The notes: a model not told the origin generated them from the sequence alone. A stretch of DNA of 64,000 nt from Alphaproteobacteria bacterium (GCA_019232625.1 JAFANP010000035.1:77512-141511), one strand, 5' to 3'. Shown: positions 1 through 10,560, counted from the first letter of the stretch. A program made the numbers and translations.

Positions 1-127
1 AATAAGCGAGGGACAGCGGGTCCGGCTCGGCCGGCCGCGGCGCGGGGCCGAGCCAGGCGCCGATCGCCCCGCCGAGAAACAGGGCGGCGAGCAACGCGGC
101 GGCGCGCTTCAGCCGGCCGCGATCCAC
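1..127 (-). CDS. Hypothetical membrane-anchored protein, N-terminal part only (runs off window; GTG start)
   Basis: Reverse strand reads VDRGRLKRAAALLAALFLGGAIGAWLGPAPRPAEPDPLSLAY without stop to the window edge. Confidence 0.4.
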   Translation of the reverse strand, partial: MDRGRLKRAAALLAALFLGGAIGAWLGPAPRPAEPDPLSLAY

Positions 128-975
128 GTCTCCCCCTCCCGCGCGACGAGGCCCCGTTGCTCCAGGTCGAGGAGATGGGCGAGCACCGAGCGCGCCGCCG
201 CCGGGTGAAGCCTCGGATCGACGCCGCGGTACATGGCGCGGACCATTTCGCCGATCCGCCCTTCGCCCGCCTCGACATGGCCGAGTATCTGCTTCTCGCG
301 CATCCGGCGGTGGCCGATCAGCGCCCGGACGTGGCGCCGCGGACGCTCGATCGCCGGGCCGTGCGCCGGGTAGTAGATCCGGTCCTCGCGCGCGAGCAGC
401 TTGTCGAGGCTGGCCATGTAGGCGGCCATGTCGCCGTCCGGCGGCGCGACGACGGTGGTCGACCAGCCCATGACATGGTCTCCGCTGAACAGCGCGCCCT
501 CCTCCGCAAGGGCGAAGCAGAGATGGTTGGAGGTGTGGCCCGGAGTCTCCACCGCCTTCAGCGACCAGCCGGGGCCGTCGATCGCCTCGCCCTCCGCAAG
601 CACCCTGTCGGGCCGGTAGGCGAGATCGAACGCCTCGTCGGCGCGCGGCCCGTCATCCTCCAGCGCAAGCGGGGCGCAGCCGACGACCGGCGCGCGCGTC
701 GCCCCCTTGAGCGGGCGGCTGGCCGGGCTGTGGTCGCGGTGGGTGTGGGTGCAGACGATGGCGGCGACTCGCTCGCCGTCCAAGGCAGCCTCGAGGGCGG
801 CGAGATGCCCGGGAAGATCGGGGCCGGGATCGATCACCGCCACCTCGCCCCGCCCGACGATGTAGGTCTGAGTCCCGGTGTAGGTGAAAGGCGAGGGATT
901 GGGCGCCAGCACGCGTCGCACGAGCGGCCCGAGCTGCTCGACCTTGCCGGTGGGCCCTTCGTCCATCCGCGACAT
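109..975 (-). CDS. MBL-fold metallo-hydrolase
   Basis: HTHRDHSPA motif, ETPGHTSNH, SGDHVMGW, YYPAHGP; full-length ORF. Confidence 0.9.
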   Translation of the reverse strand: MSRMDEGPTGKVEQLGPLVRRVLAPNPSPFTYTGTQTYIVGRGEVAVIDPGPDLPGHLAALEAALDGERVAAIVCTHTHRDHSPASRPLKGATRAPVVGCAPLALEDDGPRADEAFDLAYRPDRVLAEGEAIDGPGWSLKAVETPGHTSNHLCFALAEEGALFSGDHVMGWSTTVVAPPDGDMAAYMASLDKLLAREDRIYYPAHGPAIERPRRHVRALIGHRRMREKQILGHVEAGEGRIGEMVRAMYRGVDPRLHPAAARSVLAHLLDLEQRGLVAREGETWIAAG

Positions 976-1025
976 GTGGCATCGTGCCGGCGCGATTCCA
1001 ACCGCGAAGGGAGGGGACCGTGCCG

Positions 1026-1197
1026 TGAATGGGGACAGTAACTATTTTCCGGGAAGGCGGCGGCGTCGGAAGCGCCGCGGGAGGGAAAAATAGTTACTGT
1101 CCCCATTTCAGAGGAAGCGCCGCGGGAGGGAAAAATAGTTACTGTCCCCATTTCAGAGGAGGCGCCGCAGGGGGAAAAATAGTTACTGTCCCCATTC
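1026..1197. repeat. Cluster of GGGGACAGTAACTATTTTTCCC-type repeats: one forward copy followed by three inverted copies
   Basis: aatggggacagtaactattttcc at ~1026 and ggga(g)ggaaaaatagttactgtccccatt three times at ~1083-1197. Confidence 0.85.
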
Positions 1198-1200
1198 GGA

Positions 1201-1227
1201 AAAAGCGGGGGCCGCAAGGCCCCCGCC
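1201..1227 (-). terminator. Rho-independent terminator for the 1251-1706 gene
   Basis: GCGGGGGCC-TTGC-GGCCCCCGC followed by TTTTT on minus strand. Confidence 0.75.
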
Positions 1228-1250
1228 TTCCCTCCTCCCCGCCGCGTCGC

Positions 1251-1706
1251 TCAGTGGCTGTTGCGCAGCCGGTCGATCGTCTCCCGCATGGCGGCGACGA
1301 CTCGCGCCTTGTGCTCGGCGCTCAGCTCGTCACTCTGCTCGATGCGGCCGATCGCCCGCTCGAGCCTGGCGGCGCGGTCCGCGGCGCTCACCTCGCCGTT
1401 GCCGCAGAGGATGATCTTGGTCTTCTCGCGGCCGTCGCCGCCGTCATTGACCTCGGTCCGGTCGCATCCGGCATGGTCGCCGTCCGCGTCGAGGATGCGG
1501 ATGCGGCGCTGCGGCCCGCCGGCTCCATGGTCGCCGTGGCCGGCCGGGGCGAGGACGATGACGCGCTCCACCTTGGTCCGGCCGTCGCCCTCGCCTTGCT
1601 GGTCCTGAGCGGCGGCGGGCGCCGCGAACGCCAGCCCCGCCGCGAAGGCCAGGCCGGCGGCGCCGACGGCGAGGCGGCGCAGGCTGCGCCCTTCGATTCC
1701 GGTCAT
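1251..1706 (-). CDS. Hypothetical secreted protein (downstream of M56 peptidase)
   Basis: Signal peptide-like N terminus MTGIEGRSLRRLAVGAAGLAFAAGLAFAAPAAAQ. Confidence 0.6.
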   Translation of the reverse strand: MTGIEGRSLRRLAVGAAGLAFAAGLAFAAPAAAQDQQGEGDGRTKVERVIVLAPAGHGDHGAGGPQRRIRILDADGDHAGCDRTEVNDGGDGREKTKIILCGNGEVSAADRAARLERAIGRIEQSDELSAEHKARVVAAMRETIDRLRNSH

Positions 1707-1707
1707 G

Positions 1708-3102
1708 TCACTCTCCCTCCATCTTCGGTTCGTTGACGATCGTCGCGACATAGGCGCCGCCGAGCACGCGCTCGATCCGCTCCAGCCGCACCTTGGTCTC
1801 GCCGTCGTCGCCGCGCGAGATCGCCTCCTCGATCATCACCCGCACGCGGTCGGCCGCCGCCGAATCGTCGGAGGTGCGGATCACGAAGGTGGCGGTGCGC
1901 ACCGTGCCGACGCGGAGCGGAGCGGACCGGGGCTCGGGCGCGAAATAGGCCGCCATCCTGAGGCGCGGCAGGCGCATCGGCTGGAGCGCGAGCGGCTCCA
2001 GCCTCGGCTCGACTCCGGCCAATGCGAGGTCGAGCCGGGGGCGCGAAGGCACGGCGAGGGGGCTCCGGGAGACGGCGCGGGCGAGCTGGCGCCGCGGCGC
2101 CGCGACGGCGGCCGCGACGGGCGCGGCGGCCTGCGCCACCGGTAGCGCCGGAGTGTGCGACGGCCGCGCCGGCGGCGACGCGGGCCGGGCGAGGTAGACG
2201 ACCGGCCGCTCCGGCGACGCCGTCGCCAGCGCGACGCTCAGCCCGCCGGCGGCGAGCAGGGTCAAGGCGGCCAGGCCGCCGGCGTTGCGCGCGCGGCTGG
2301 CGCGGTGCGAACGCATCATGCGCAGGCGCCACTTGAGCGCGCCGGCGGCGTTCATCGAGCAGGCCGCGACGAGTCCCGGCCGCGAGGCCGACTTGACCAG
2401 CGCCAAGGCGTAATCGTGCCGCTCCCGATCGCTCGCCCGAGCGGCGACGGCGGCGTCGCAGGCCAGCTCCTGGTCGGCGCGGAAGGCGCGGAAGGCGATC
2501 CACGCCAGGGGATTGAACCAGTTGAGGGCGAGCACCACGATGGCGGCGACGTTCCACCAAAGGTCGCCGTGGCGGTGATGGGTGCGCTCGTGCGCCATGG
2601 CGAGACGCCGCTCGCCTTCGCTGTAGCGGCGGCTGAAGTCTGCCGGGACGACGATCCGTCGGCGCAGCAGCCCTAGCGCCAGCGGACCGTCGACCGCGTC
2701 GCTGACGAAGGTCGCGACCCCCTGGTAGAAAGGCGGCCTGCCGCGGCGCGAGCGGCCGTCGAGCCGGCGGACGAACGCGCGGTAGGCGAGCCATTGCAGG
2801 ATGAGGAAGATTACCGCGCCCCCGGCCCAAGTTGCGAGCAAGAAGGGCACCCACTGCCCTGGTCCGGCCTCGGCCGGCAGGGGCGCGGTCCCTCCCCCCG
2901 CCGCGGGGATGAAAATCACGACGGGGGGCAGAGTTTCGGCAAGCTGGGGCAGCGGCGGGAGCACCAGCCTCGCCGCGGGTATGGCCCACAGGGCATAGGC
3001 CCAGCCGGCCCCGAACAGCCGCGCCACGGGCCGGCGCAGCAGCAGCACCGCGCCGATCAGCAAGGAGACGGCGACGAAGGTCTCGAGCAGCCAGGCGGTC
3101 AC
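1708..3102 (-). CDS. M56 family (BlaR1-like) membrane metallopeptidase
   Basis: HERTHHRHGDLWWN and ELACDAAV motifs, multiple TMs; GTG start overlaps stop of blaI-like gene by 4 bp. Confidence 0.85.
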   Translation of the reverse strand: MTAWLLETFVAVSLLIGAVLLLRRPVARLFGAGWAYALWAIPAARLVLPPLPQLAETLPPVVIFIPAAGGGTAPLPAEAGPGQWVPFLLATWAGGAVIFLILQWLAYRAFVRRLDGRSRRGRPPFYQGVATFVSDAVDGPLALGLLRRRIVVPADFSRRYSEGERRLAMAHERTHHRHGDLWWNVAAIVVLALNWFNPLAWIAFRAFRADQELACDAAVAARASDRERHDYALALVKSASRPGLVAACSMNAAGALKWRLRMMRSHRASRARNAGGLAALTLLAAGGLSVALATASPERPVVYLARPASPPARPSHTPALPVAQAAAPVAAAVAAPRRQLARAVSRSPLAVPSRPRLDLALAGVEPRLEPLALQPMRLPRLRMAAYFAPEPRSAPLRVGTVRTATFVIRTSDDSAAADRVRVMIEEAISRGDDGETKVRLERIERVLGGAYVATIVNEPKMEGE

Positions 3103-3464
3103 GACTTGAGCGCCTTCAGCAACGCCTCGATCTCCTCGATGTCGGCCGGGGTAAGGCGGTCGCGCGCGGCGAGCTGGGCGACGAGCGGCGTCAGGCGGCC
3201 GCCGAACATGCGGTCGATCAGCCGGCCCGATTCCTCGGCGACATAATCCTCGCGGGCGAGGGCAGGGCGGTAGAGGTAGCGGCGGCCGTCCTCCTCGTGG
3301 CGGAGGACGCCCTTGGCGAGCAGCCGGGAGAGCATCGTCTTGACGGTGGCGAGGCTCCAGCCACGCTCCGCCGGCACCCGCTCCGCCACCTCGGCGGCGG
3401 TGAGCGGCGACTCCTCCCAAAGCACTTCCATGACGGCGTATTCGCCCTCGGCGATTCGCTCCAT
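3099..3464 (-). CDS. BlaI/MecI/CopY family transcriptional regulator
   Basis: VMEVLWEESPLTAAEVAERV, LATVKTMLSRLLAKGVL winged-helix signature. Confidence 0.9.
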   Translation of the reverse strand: MERIAEGEYAVMEVLWEESPLTAAEVAERVPAERGWSLATVKTMLSRLLAKGVLRHEEDGRRYLYRPALAREDYVAEESGRLIDRMFGGRLTPLVAQLAARDRLTPADIEEIEALLKALKS

Positions 3465-3934
3465 GGCCGTCCTCCCCTTCGTTGACTACAGGTGTAATCA
3501 CTCGGCGGGTGAACGCGAGATGAATGTTTCGGCGGCGTCGCCCGGCCTGTCGGCGGACTTTACAACAAGCAAAGATCGTTAAAACCGGTAAACCATCGAA
3601 AGCCCCGGTTTTCCGCCATCGGCGACGTCTGGCACGAGGCATGTATCTGTTAGGGGGTCCACACGCTTCACCCCACGGGGCGGGCAGGCGCTCTTTCCGG
3701 TCGCGCCGCCCGCCCCTGTCCTTTGGGGGATGGCAAGGCGAGGGACGACCCCCACCTCCAACCGCTGCAGCGCCGGAAGGAAGGTGGACCGAGCCCGCCT
3801 GGAGTCTGTCCTGCCAAAACCGAAACACCGATCCGTCGTGCCGGACTTATCGGCATCCACCTTCCCACCTGCGGCGCAAGGCGGGACTCCGCCCGGAGGC
3901 CGGGGTGAGGATTTCAATCGAGACCGAATGCGCG

Positions 3935-4261
<327 letters not shown>

Positions 4262-4283
4262 TCGTACAATCCTCGCTGCGGGC

Positions 4284-4517
4284 TCATTCCGGCGCCGCGG
4301 TGGTCAGCTGCAGCGCGTGCAGCGCGCCCCCCATCCGCCCGCCCAGCGCCTCGTAGACCCGCTGGTGCTGCCTTATCCGGGGAAGGCCCCGGAAGCTCTC
4401 GGCGACGACTCGGGCGGCATAATGGTCGCCGTCTCCGGCCAGGTCGGTGATCTCCACCCGGGCATCGGGAATTCCGGAGAGGATCAGCGCCTCGATCTCG
4501 TCGGCGGCCATCGCCAT
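4284..4517 (-). CDS. BolA family protein
   Basis: [34 protein letters not shown]; adjacent to glutaredoxin. Confidence 0.9.
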   Translation of the reverse strand: MAMAADEIEALILSGIPDARVEITDLAGDGDHYAARVVAESFRGLPRIRQHQRVYEALGGRMGGALHALQLTTAAPE

Positions 4518-4521
4518 CGCA

Positions 4522-4848
4522 TCACCCCTCGGCCTGCATCAGCTGGCGCCGCGCCTCAACCGTCTTGTGCTGGAGCGCCTCGCGGATCTTTCCCTCGTCC
4601 GTCTCGACGCCCGCCGAGGTGAGGTCGCCGAGCAGCTTGCGGACCACGTCCTCGTCGCCCGCTTCCTCGAAGTCGGCCCGGATCACGTCCTTGGCATAGG
4701 CATCCGCCTCGGCCTCGGTGAGCCCCATCAGCCGCGCCGCCCAGGCGCCGAGCAGCCGGTTGCGGCGGGCGGTGATGCGGAATTGCATCTCCTGATCCCG
4801 GGCATATTTGGTCTCGAACGCCCTCTCGCGATCGTCGAACGTGCTCAC
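4522..4848 (-). CDS. DUF1476 / ATPase inhibitor zeta subunit-like protein
   Basis: MSTFDDRERAFETKYARDQEMQFRITARRNRLLGAWAA. Confidence 0.9.
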   Translation of the reverse strand: MSTFDDRERAFETKYARDQEMQFRITARRNRLLGAWAARLMGLTEAEADAYAKDVIRADFEEAGDEDVVRKLLGDLTSAGVETDEGKIREALQHKTVEARRQLMQAEG

Positions 4849-4923
4849 GTGAAGCTCCCTTGCTCTCTTTCGTTGCAGATAGGCGGCGGCGCGGGAGGGA
4901 TCAATGAGGAAGGCCTCGGGGCC

Positions 4924-5919
4924 CTAGATCGTCACGACCAGCTTTCCCACCGCCTGGCGCGCCGCCATGTGGGCGATCGCCTCGCCGGCCTGATCGAGCG
5001 GCCACAGGCGGCTCACCCTCGGGGCGATCCTGCCTTCGCGCCACAGTCGGAAGAGCGTCTCGATATGGGCGGCGTTCGCCTTCGGATCGCGCGCCGCGAA
5101 GGCGCCCCAGAAGACCCCGCAGACGTCGCAGCTCTTGAGCAGGGTGAGGTTGAGCGGGAGCTTCGGGATGCCGGCGGGGAAGCCGACGACGAGATAGCGG
5201 CCCTCCCAGGCGATGGCCCTCAGCGCCGGCTCGGCATAGTCGCCGCCCACCGGATCGTAGACCAGGTCGGCGCCGCCGGGGCCGACGGCGTCCTTGAACT
5301 GCTGCGCCAGCGCCTTCGACCCGTCCCTGTCGAACGGCCCGCGCGGGTAGACCAGCACGGCGTCCGCCCCCGCGCCGAGCGCTGCCTCGGCCTTTTCCTC
5401 CGACGAAACCGCGGCCACGACGCGCGCGCCATAGGCCTTGCCGAGCTCGACCGCGGCGAGGCCGACACCCCCGGCGGCGCCGAGCACGAGCAGCGTCTCG
5501 CCCGCCTTCAGCCGGCCGCGGTCGAGGAGGGCGTGGATCGAGGTCGCGTAGGTGAGGATCAGCGCCGAGCCCTCCTCGAAGCTGCGCTCGGGCGGAAGGC
5601 GCAGCGCGGTGGCGGCGCTCACCGCCACCTTCTCGGCCAGCCCGCCATGGCCCGTCATGGCGACGACGCGGTCGCCTTCGCGCCATCCCGTGACGCCCTC
5701 GCCGACCGCCTCCACCGTCCCCGCCACCTCTCCGCCGGGCGCGAAGGGGCGGGGCGGCTTGAACTGATATTTGTCCTCGATGATCAGCACGTCGGGATAG
5801 TTGATCGCGCAGGCCCTCACCCGGACCAGCAGCTGCCCCGGTCCGGCCTGTGGGTCCGGCAATTCGGTGAGGACCAGGGTCTCCGGCCCGCCGGGCTGGT
5901 GAGAGAGCAAGGCCTTCAT
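4924..5919 (-). CDS. NADPH:quinone oxidoreductase family (MDR) protein
   Basis: GETLLVLGAAGGVGLAAVELGKAYGARVVA, full-length MDR architecture. Confidence 0.9.
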   Translation of the reverse strand: MKALLSHQPGGPETLVLTELPDPQAGPGQLLVRVRACAINYPDVLIIEDKYQFKPPRPFAPGGEVAGTVEAVGEGVTGWREGDRVVAMTGHGGLAEKVAVSAATALRLPPERSFEEGSALILTYATSIHALLDRGRLKAGETLLVLGAAGGVGLAAVELGKAYGARVVAAVSSEEKAEAALGAGADAVLVYPRGPFDRDGSKALAQQFKDAVGPGGADLVYDPVGGDYAEPALRAIAWEGRYLVVGFPAGIPKLPLNLTLLKSCDVCGVFWGAFAARDPKANAAHIETLFRLWREGRIAPRVSRLWPLDQAGEAIAHMAARQAVGKLVVTI

Positions 5920-6338
5920 GATCGGTCTCCTTCGAGCAGCTCCACGCCCGCGGCTTGTGCGGCCCGGACCAGCGCTTCGTCCAATGTGGCCAGGGGCAGT
6001 CCGCGCCGGCCGGCAAGCTCGAGATAGGCGGCGTCGTAGACCGACAGGCGGTGGGCGCGCGCCAGCGGAAGGAGGACGGAATAGACCTCATCCGCCGACA
6101 GTGGATCGATCTCGACGTCCAAGGCGGCCAGGCGCTCGACGAACCTGCTCACGTCCTCGGCGGAGGAGCAGGCCCGGCGCTCGCCGCGGAGGAGCGCGTT
6201 GCCGACGTCCAACGGCCAATGGGGCGGTACCACCGCCAAGTCCGAATAGGATCGTGTCGCAACGGCTTCGGCCAACGGAGACTGCTCGTCACGAAAATGC
6301 CAGGCGAGCACCACTGAGGCGTCAGGGACGAACGGCAT
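5916..6338 (-). CDS. PIN-domain (VapC-like) toxin
   Basis: PDASVVLAWHFRDEQS, SVYDAAYLELAGRRGLPLATLDEALVRAA. Confidence 0.88.
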   Translation of the reverse strand: MPFVPDASVVLAWHFRDEQSPLAEAVATRSYSDLAVVPPHWPLDVGNALLRGERRACSSAEDVSRFVERLAALDVEIDPLSADEVYSVLLPLARAHRLSVYDAAYLELAGRRGLPLATLDEALVRAAQAAGVELLEGDRS

Positions 6339-6340
6339 CG

Positions 6341-6603
6341 CTATGGTCGGCCTTCATCGATGAGCTGCTTGATCGTCAGGTCCGGCCCGAGCGCGATGTT
6401 CCTCTCGTCCCGATACGCCACCCACGCCTCGTGAGCCCGTTTCCGCTCCTCCGGCGTCAGCGGGCGGCTCACCGGGACCAGCCTGGCCACCGGGCGGCCG
6501 TGGCGGCGGATAGTGATCGTCTCGCCGGCTTCGGCCCGGGCGAGCAGCTCCGAAAATGCGCCTTGGCCTGGGCTGCGCCGAATTCGGTCAGACGTGCATC
6601 CAT
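6341..6603 (-). pseudogene. Phd/YefM-type antitoxin with apparent 1-nt frameshift near the N terminus
   Basis: ATG at 6603 reads MDARLTEFGAAQAKAHF then shifts; the alternate frame continues SELLARAEAGETITIRRHGRPVARLVP. Confidence 0.7.
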
Positions 6604-6655
6604 GCGGTCGCTCCAATCTGACCAGAATTTAGGTCACAGCCTGATGAGGGTCGAC

Positions 6656-7468
6656 TTACCGCGCCGCCTGCGGGAAAGGCGGGAGCTTGGCGATGTCGGC
6701 GGCCTCGTGCTGGATGATCACCTTGGCTCGGAGGTTGCGGGCGATCGCCTCGAAACGCGCCATGGACGCCATGGTCTGCGCGCGCGAGGTGTTGAAGCCC
6801 GGCACGCCGCCGGTCGTCCGGTTCTCGGTGAAATGATAGAGGTCGCCGGTCAGCAGCACCGGGCCGGTCCTGGGCAGCCGGACCAGCAGGCTGTGATGCG
6901 CTTCGGTATGGCCGGGCATGTCGAGCATGACGACGCTGCCGTCGCCGAACACGTCGCGATCGCCGGTCACCGGCTCGACCTTGCCGCCGCTTTGGGTCCA
7001 GGGCGCGATCCGGTCGGACTTGCGCTGCTTCAGGGTCTCGAAGTCGCCGGCGCCGATCAGCAAGGTGGCATGGGGGAATTCGGGCAGCTGGCCGGTATGG
7101 TCGTCGTGGCGGTGGCTGATGCCCACATAGGTCACCTGGTCGGGCCTGACGCCGATGCGCGCAAGCTGGTCGGCGAGGCCGATCTTCATGCTCGCGGTGA
7201 ACGGCCCGTCCGTCTCCGACTTTCCGACCAGCTCCTTCGGGAAACCCGTGTCCCATAGCAGGTACCGGCCGCCGTGGCGGACGAGGTAGCAGCTGTCCGT
7301 CAGCGTCTTGGTGCGGCCCCGATAGGCATAGGTGTCCGAGAAGACGTCGAGGTCGCCGATGACGACGGTGCCGCAGTCGAGCCGCCACAGGGCCATGTCC
7401 GCGGGCGGCGGCGGCGCGGCCGCTCCCATCCCGAGCCAGGCCGCCGCAAGCGCCATGAACCTTCTCAT
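6656..7468 (-). CDS. N-acyl homoserine lactonase-like MBL-fold hydrolase with signal peptide
   Basis: ISHRHDDHTGQLPEF, DMPGHTEAHHSLL, LTGDLYHF. Confidence 0.85.
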   Translation of the reverse strand: MRRFMALAAAWLGMGAAAPPPPADMALWRLDCGTVVIGDLDVFSDTYAYRGRTKTLTDSCYLVRHGGRYLLWDTGFPKELVGKSETDGPFTASMKIGLADQLARIGVRPDQVTYVGISHRHDDHTGQLPEFPHATLLIGAGDFETLKQRKSDRIAPWTQSGGKVEPVTGDRDVFGDGSVVMLDMPGHTEAHHSLLVRLPRTGPVLLTGDLYHFTENRTTGGVPGFNTSRAQTMASMARFEAIARNLRAKVIIQHEAADIAKLPPFPQAAR

Positions 7469-7506
7469 CTCGCGCGCCTCCCCTCCATGCCGCCCGGAGC
7501 GGCGGC

Positions 7507-8142
7507 TCAGCCCTCGTAATGCGCCGTCGTCTTCGCTGCCACCTCTTCCGCCGTCACGCCCGGGGCCAGCTCGACCAGCCGGAAGGGGCTGGAATGGTCG
7601 GGCCGCTGGAAGACGGCGAGATCGGTGACGATCATGTCGACCACGTTCCGGCCGGTCAGCGGCAGCGTGCACGACGGGATGAATTTGGGATCGCCGTTCT
7701 TCGAATTGTGCTCCATCACGACGATGATCTTCTTGACCCCGGCGACGAGGTCCATCGCCCCGCCCATGCCTTTCACCATCTTGCCCGGGATCATCCAGTT
7801 GGCGATGTCGCCCCCTTCGGACACCTCCATCGCCCCGAGCACGGTCAGGTCGATATGCCCGCCGCGGATCATCGCGAAGCTCTGCTCGGAGCCGAAATAG
7901 CTCGACGAGGGCAGCGCGCTGATCGTCTGCTTGCCCGCATTGATGAGATCGGGGTCGATCTCGTCCTCATAGGGGAAGGGCCCGATGCCGAGCATGCCGT
8001 TCTCCGACTGCAGCGTCACCTCCATCCCTTCCGGGATGTTGTTGGCGACCAGGGTCGGGATGCCGATGCCGAGGTTGACGTAATAGCCGTCGCGAAGCTC
8101 CCTCGCCGCGCGCGCCGCCATCTGGTTGCGGTCCCAGGGCAT
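7507..8142 (-). CDS. scoB: 3-oxoacid CoA-transferase subunit B
   Basis: [33 protein letters not shown]. Confidence 0.93.
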   Translation of the reverse strand: MPWDRNQMAARAARELRDGYYVNLGIGIPTLVANNIPEGMEVTLQSENGMLGIGPFPYEDEIDPDLINAGKQTISALPSSSYFGSEQSFAMIRGGHIDLTVLGAMEVSEGGDIANWMIPGKMVKGMGGAMDLVAGVKKIIVVMEHNSKNGDPKFIPSCTLPLTGRNVVDMIVTDLAVFQRPDHSSPFRLVELAPGVTAEEVAAKTTAHYEG

Positions 8143-8144
8143 CG

Positions 8145-8363
8145 TTATTTCTCCGGATGGGTTGAGGGAGGAGAGAGGAGGACGGCCTCCGCATTGCATC
8201 GCGCCGCGGCGGCGTTGCCGGGCGCGGAACCGGGGGCGAGCCTGGCCTGCTCGCGGGCCATGCAGGCGCTGAACGCCGGCCAGAGCGGCGAAAGCGCCGC
8301 GTCCGGCGCGTAGGCGGAGCAGGCCGCGAGGAGCGGGACCAGAGCGAGCTCGGCGCGCGGCAT
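8145..8363 (-). CDS. Small hypothetical lipoprotein-like ORF between scoA and scoB
   Basis: [13 protein letters not shown] lipobox-like N terminus; fits intergenic space between scoA and scoB. Confidence 0.45.
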   Translation of the reverse strand: MPRAELALVPLLAACSAYAPDAALSPLWPAFSACMAREQARLAPGSAPGNAAAARCNAEAVLLSPPSTHPEK

Positions 8364-8366
8364 CGC

Positions 8367-9074
8367 CTACGCCGCCTCCCGCTCGCGGACGGTGCGGAAC
8401 TCGATCTTCTTGTCGTAGGGCGCGCCGAGGATCATCCGCTTCACGTAGATGGAGGGAAGGTGGATGCAGTCCGGGTCGAGGCTTCCGACGGGGACGATCT
8501 CCTCCACCTCGGCGACGCAGACCCTGCCCGCGGTCGCCATCGGCTGGTTGAAGTTCCTCGCGGTCTTGCGGAAGACGAGGTTGCCCGCCTCGTCCGCCTT
8601 CCAGCCCTTGACGATCGACAGGTCGGCGCGGATGCCGCGCTCGAGGATGTAGGTCTCGCCGTCGAACACCTTCTCCTCCTTGCCTTCGGCGACGATCGTG
8701 CCGACCCCCGTCTTCGTATAGAAGCCGGGAATGCCGGCGCCGCCGGCGCGGCAGCGTTCCGCCAGCGTTCCCTGCGGGCAGAATTCCACCTCCAGCTCGC
8801 CGGACAGATATTGCCGCTCGAACTCCTTGTTCTCACCGACATAGGAGCTGATCATCTTGCGGATCTGGCGCGTGCGGAGCAGCTTGCCGAGGCCTTCATT
8901 GTCGATGCCGGCATTGTTGGAGACGACCGTCAGGCCCTTGACCCCGCTGTCGCGGATCGCGTCGATCAGCCGCTCCGGAATGCCGCAAAGGCCGAAGCCG
9001 CCGGCACAGATGGTGATGCCGTCGACGAGCAGGCCGTCGAGGGCCGAGGCGGCGTCGGGATAGATCTTCTTCAT
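8367..9074 (-). CDS. scoA: 3-oxoacid CoA-transferase subunit A
   Basis: [39 protein letters not shown]. Confidence 0.93.
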   Translation of the reverse strand: MKKIYPDAASALDGLLVDGITICAGGFGLCGIPERLIDAIRDSGVKGLTVVSNNAGIDNEGLGKLLRTRQIRKMISSYVGENKEFERQYLSGELEVEFCPQGTLAERCRAGGAGIPGFYTKTGVGTIVAEGKEEKVFDGETYILERGIRADLSIVKGWKADEAGNLVFRKTARNFNQPMATAGRVCVAEVEEIVPVGSLDPDCIHLPSIYVKRMILGAPYDKKIEFRTVREREAA

Positions 9075-9228
9075 GGACCGCTCCGCTGTGGACGCCCGGC
9101 GATAGAAGGCGGCGGCGAGTCCGGTCAAGGAAGTTGAACCATGCTTCAGGTGTCGGCCCGCGGCCTTCGCTCCCGATCGGAAGGCTGCGCTGTTTGACCG
9201 CCGGCGCGACACGGCTAGGGAGGCGGCC

Positions 9229-10080
9229 ATGACCTTCCAGCTCGACGGCTTCGTTCTCGACTCCTTCGTTACGGCGACGCTCGCCGAGGATCTCGGCGAG
9301 GCGGGGGACATCACCTCCGCGGCGGTGGTCCCGGCGGCCGCGCGCTTCACGGGGGTGATGGCGACGCGCGAGCCGATCGTCGCGGCCGGGCTGCCGGTGG
9401 CGGAGGCCTTCTTCCGCAGGCTCGATCCCGAGGTTGAGGTGGAGCGCGCCGCCGCGGACGGCGCCGCCGTCGCCGCCGGCGGGGTGCTTCTCCGGCTTCG
9501 GGGCAGCGCGCGCGCCTTGCTGACCGCCGAGCGGTCGGCGCTGAACGTCGTCCAGCATCTGTCGGGCGTCGCCACCCTCACCCGGCGCTACGCCGAGGCG
9601 ATCCGCGGCACCGGCGCGATCCTGCTCGACACGCGCAAGACCCTGCCCGGCCTGCGCCGGCTCGAGAAATATGCGACCCGGCTCGGCGGGGCGCAGAACC
9701 ATCGTCTCGGCCTTTGGGACGCGGCGATGATCAAGGACAATCACGTCGCGGTCGCGGGCGGCGTCGGCGAGGCGGTCCGCCGCGCGGCGGCGGCGGGGAT
9801 CGAGCGGATCATCGTGGAAGTCGACCGGCTCGACCAGATCCCGCCCGCCATCGGGGCCGGCGCCACCCACCTCCTGCTCGACAACATGGACGCCGCGGGC
9901 CTGCGCGAGGCGGTCGCGCTCGTCGCCGGCCGAGTCCCCACCGAGGCAAGCGGCGGAGTCACGCTGGAGACGATCCGCGCGAAGGCGGAAACCGGCGTCA
10001 CCTACGTCTCGGTGGGCCGCATCACCCAATCGGCCCCGGCGGCGGATATCGGGCTGGATTTCGCGCCGCTCCAAGCCTGA
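9229..10080 (+). CDS. nadC: Carboxylating nicotinate-nucleotide diphosphorylase
   Basis: [39 protein letters not shown]. Confidence 0.95.
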   Translation: MTFQLDGFVLDSFVTATLAEDLGEAGDITSAAVVPAAARFTGVMATREPIVAAGLPVAEAFFRRLDPEVEVERAAADGAAVAAGGVLLRLRGSARALLTAERSALNVVQHLSGVATLTRRYAEAIRGTGAILLDTRKTLPGLRRLEKYATRLGGAQNHRLGLWDAAMIKDNHVAVAGGVGEAVRRAAAAGIERIIVEVDRLDQIPPAIGAGATHLLLDNMDAAGLREAVALVAGRVPTEASGGVTLETIRAKAETGVTYVSVGRITQSAPAADIGLDFAPLQA

Positions 10081-10134
10081 TTGCTCCCCGCCCGGCGACG
10101 CGCTACCCATCGCGCACGAACAGGGGGAGGGGTG

Positions 10135-10560
10135 ATGCGGCCGACGTCGATCAGGGTTTTCGAAGGGCTGTCGCTTCTTGCCGTGGCGATGGGTGCGGTC
10201 ACGACCTTCCTCACCTGGGACTCCCTCGTCGCCTCGGTGCGCTCGAAGGTGCTGGGGGCGGGGCTGGAGCCGGCGCTGATGGTGCTCAGCCTCATCTATG
10301 TCGGCCTCCTGGTCCTCCTGATCCTCCTCACCGCGCGGCGCGGCAGCATGGTCGCGAAATGGCTGTTCGTGGCGATCATCGCCGCCGAGCTCGTCTTCAC
10401 CGTGCCGCGGCTCGGAGCGATGGCCGGCGCCGGGGCGATCGGCTGGCTGGAAATCGTCCAGCTCCTCATCCAGCTCGTCGCGGTGGGGGCGTTGTTCACC
10501 CCGCCTTCGCGCGCCTGGTTCGCCCAGTGGCGGGCCCCGGGGGCGCGCCCCGCCGTTTAG
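10135..10560 (+). CDS. Hypothetical membrane protein
   Basis: Four predicted TM segments in ORF MRPTSIRVFEGLSLLAVAMG. Confidence 0.6.
   Translation: MRPTSIRVFEGLSLLAVAMGAVTTFLTWDSLVASVRSKVLGAGLEPALMVLSLIYVGLLVLLILLTARRGSMVAKWLFVAIIAAELVFTVPRLGAMAGAGAIGWLEIVQLLIQLVAVGALFTPPSRAWFAQWRAPGARPAV

Noticed and set aside
3735-3800. Possible SRP RNA (GCCGGAAGGAAGG)
   Set aside because: Lacks the symmetric AGCAGC/tetraloop context of the SRP Alu/S-domain hairpin; left as unassigned structure.
4447-6027. Long plus-strand ORF (526 aa) antisense to bolA/zeta/MDR genes
   Set aside because: High-GC shadow ORF; minus-strand proteins have clear families.
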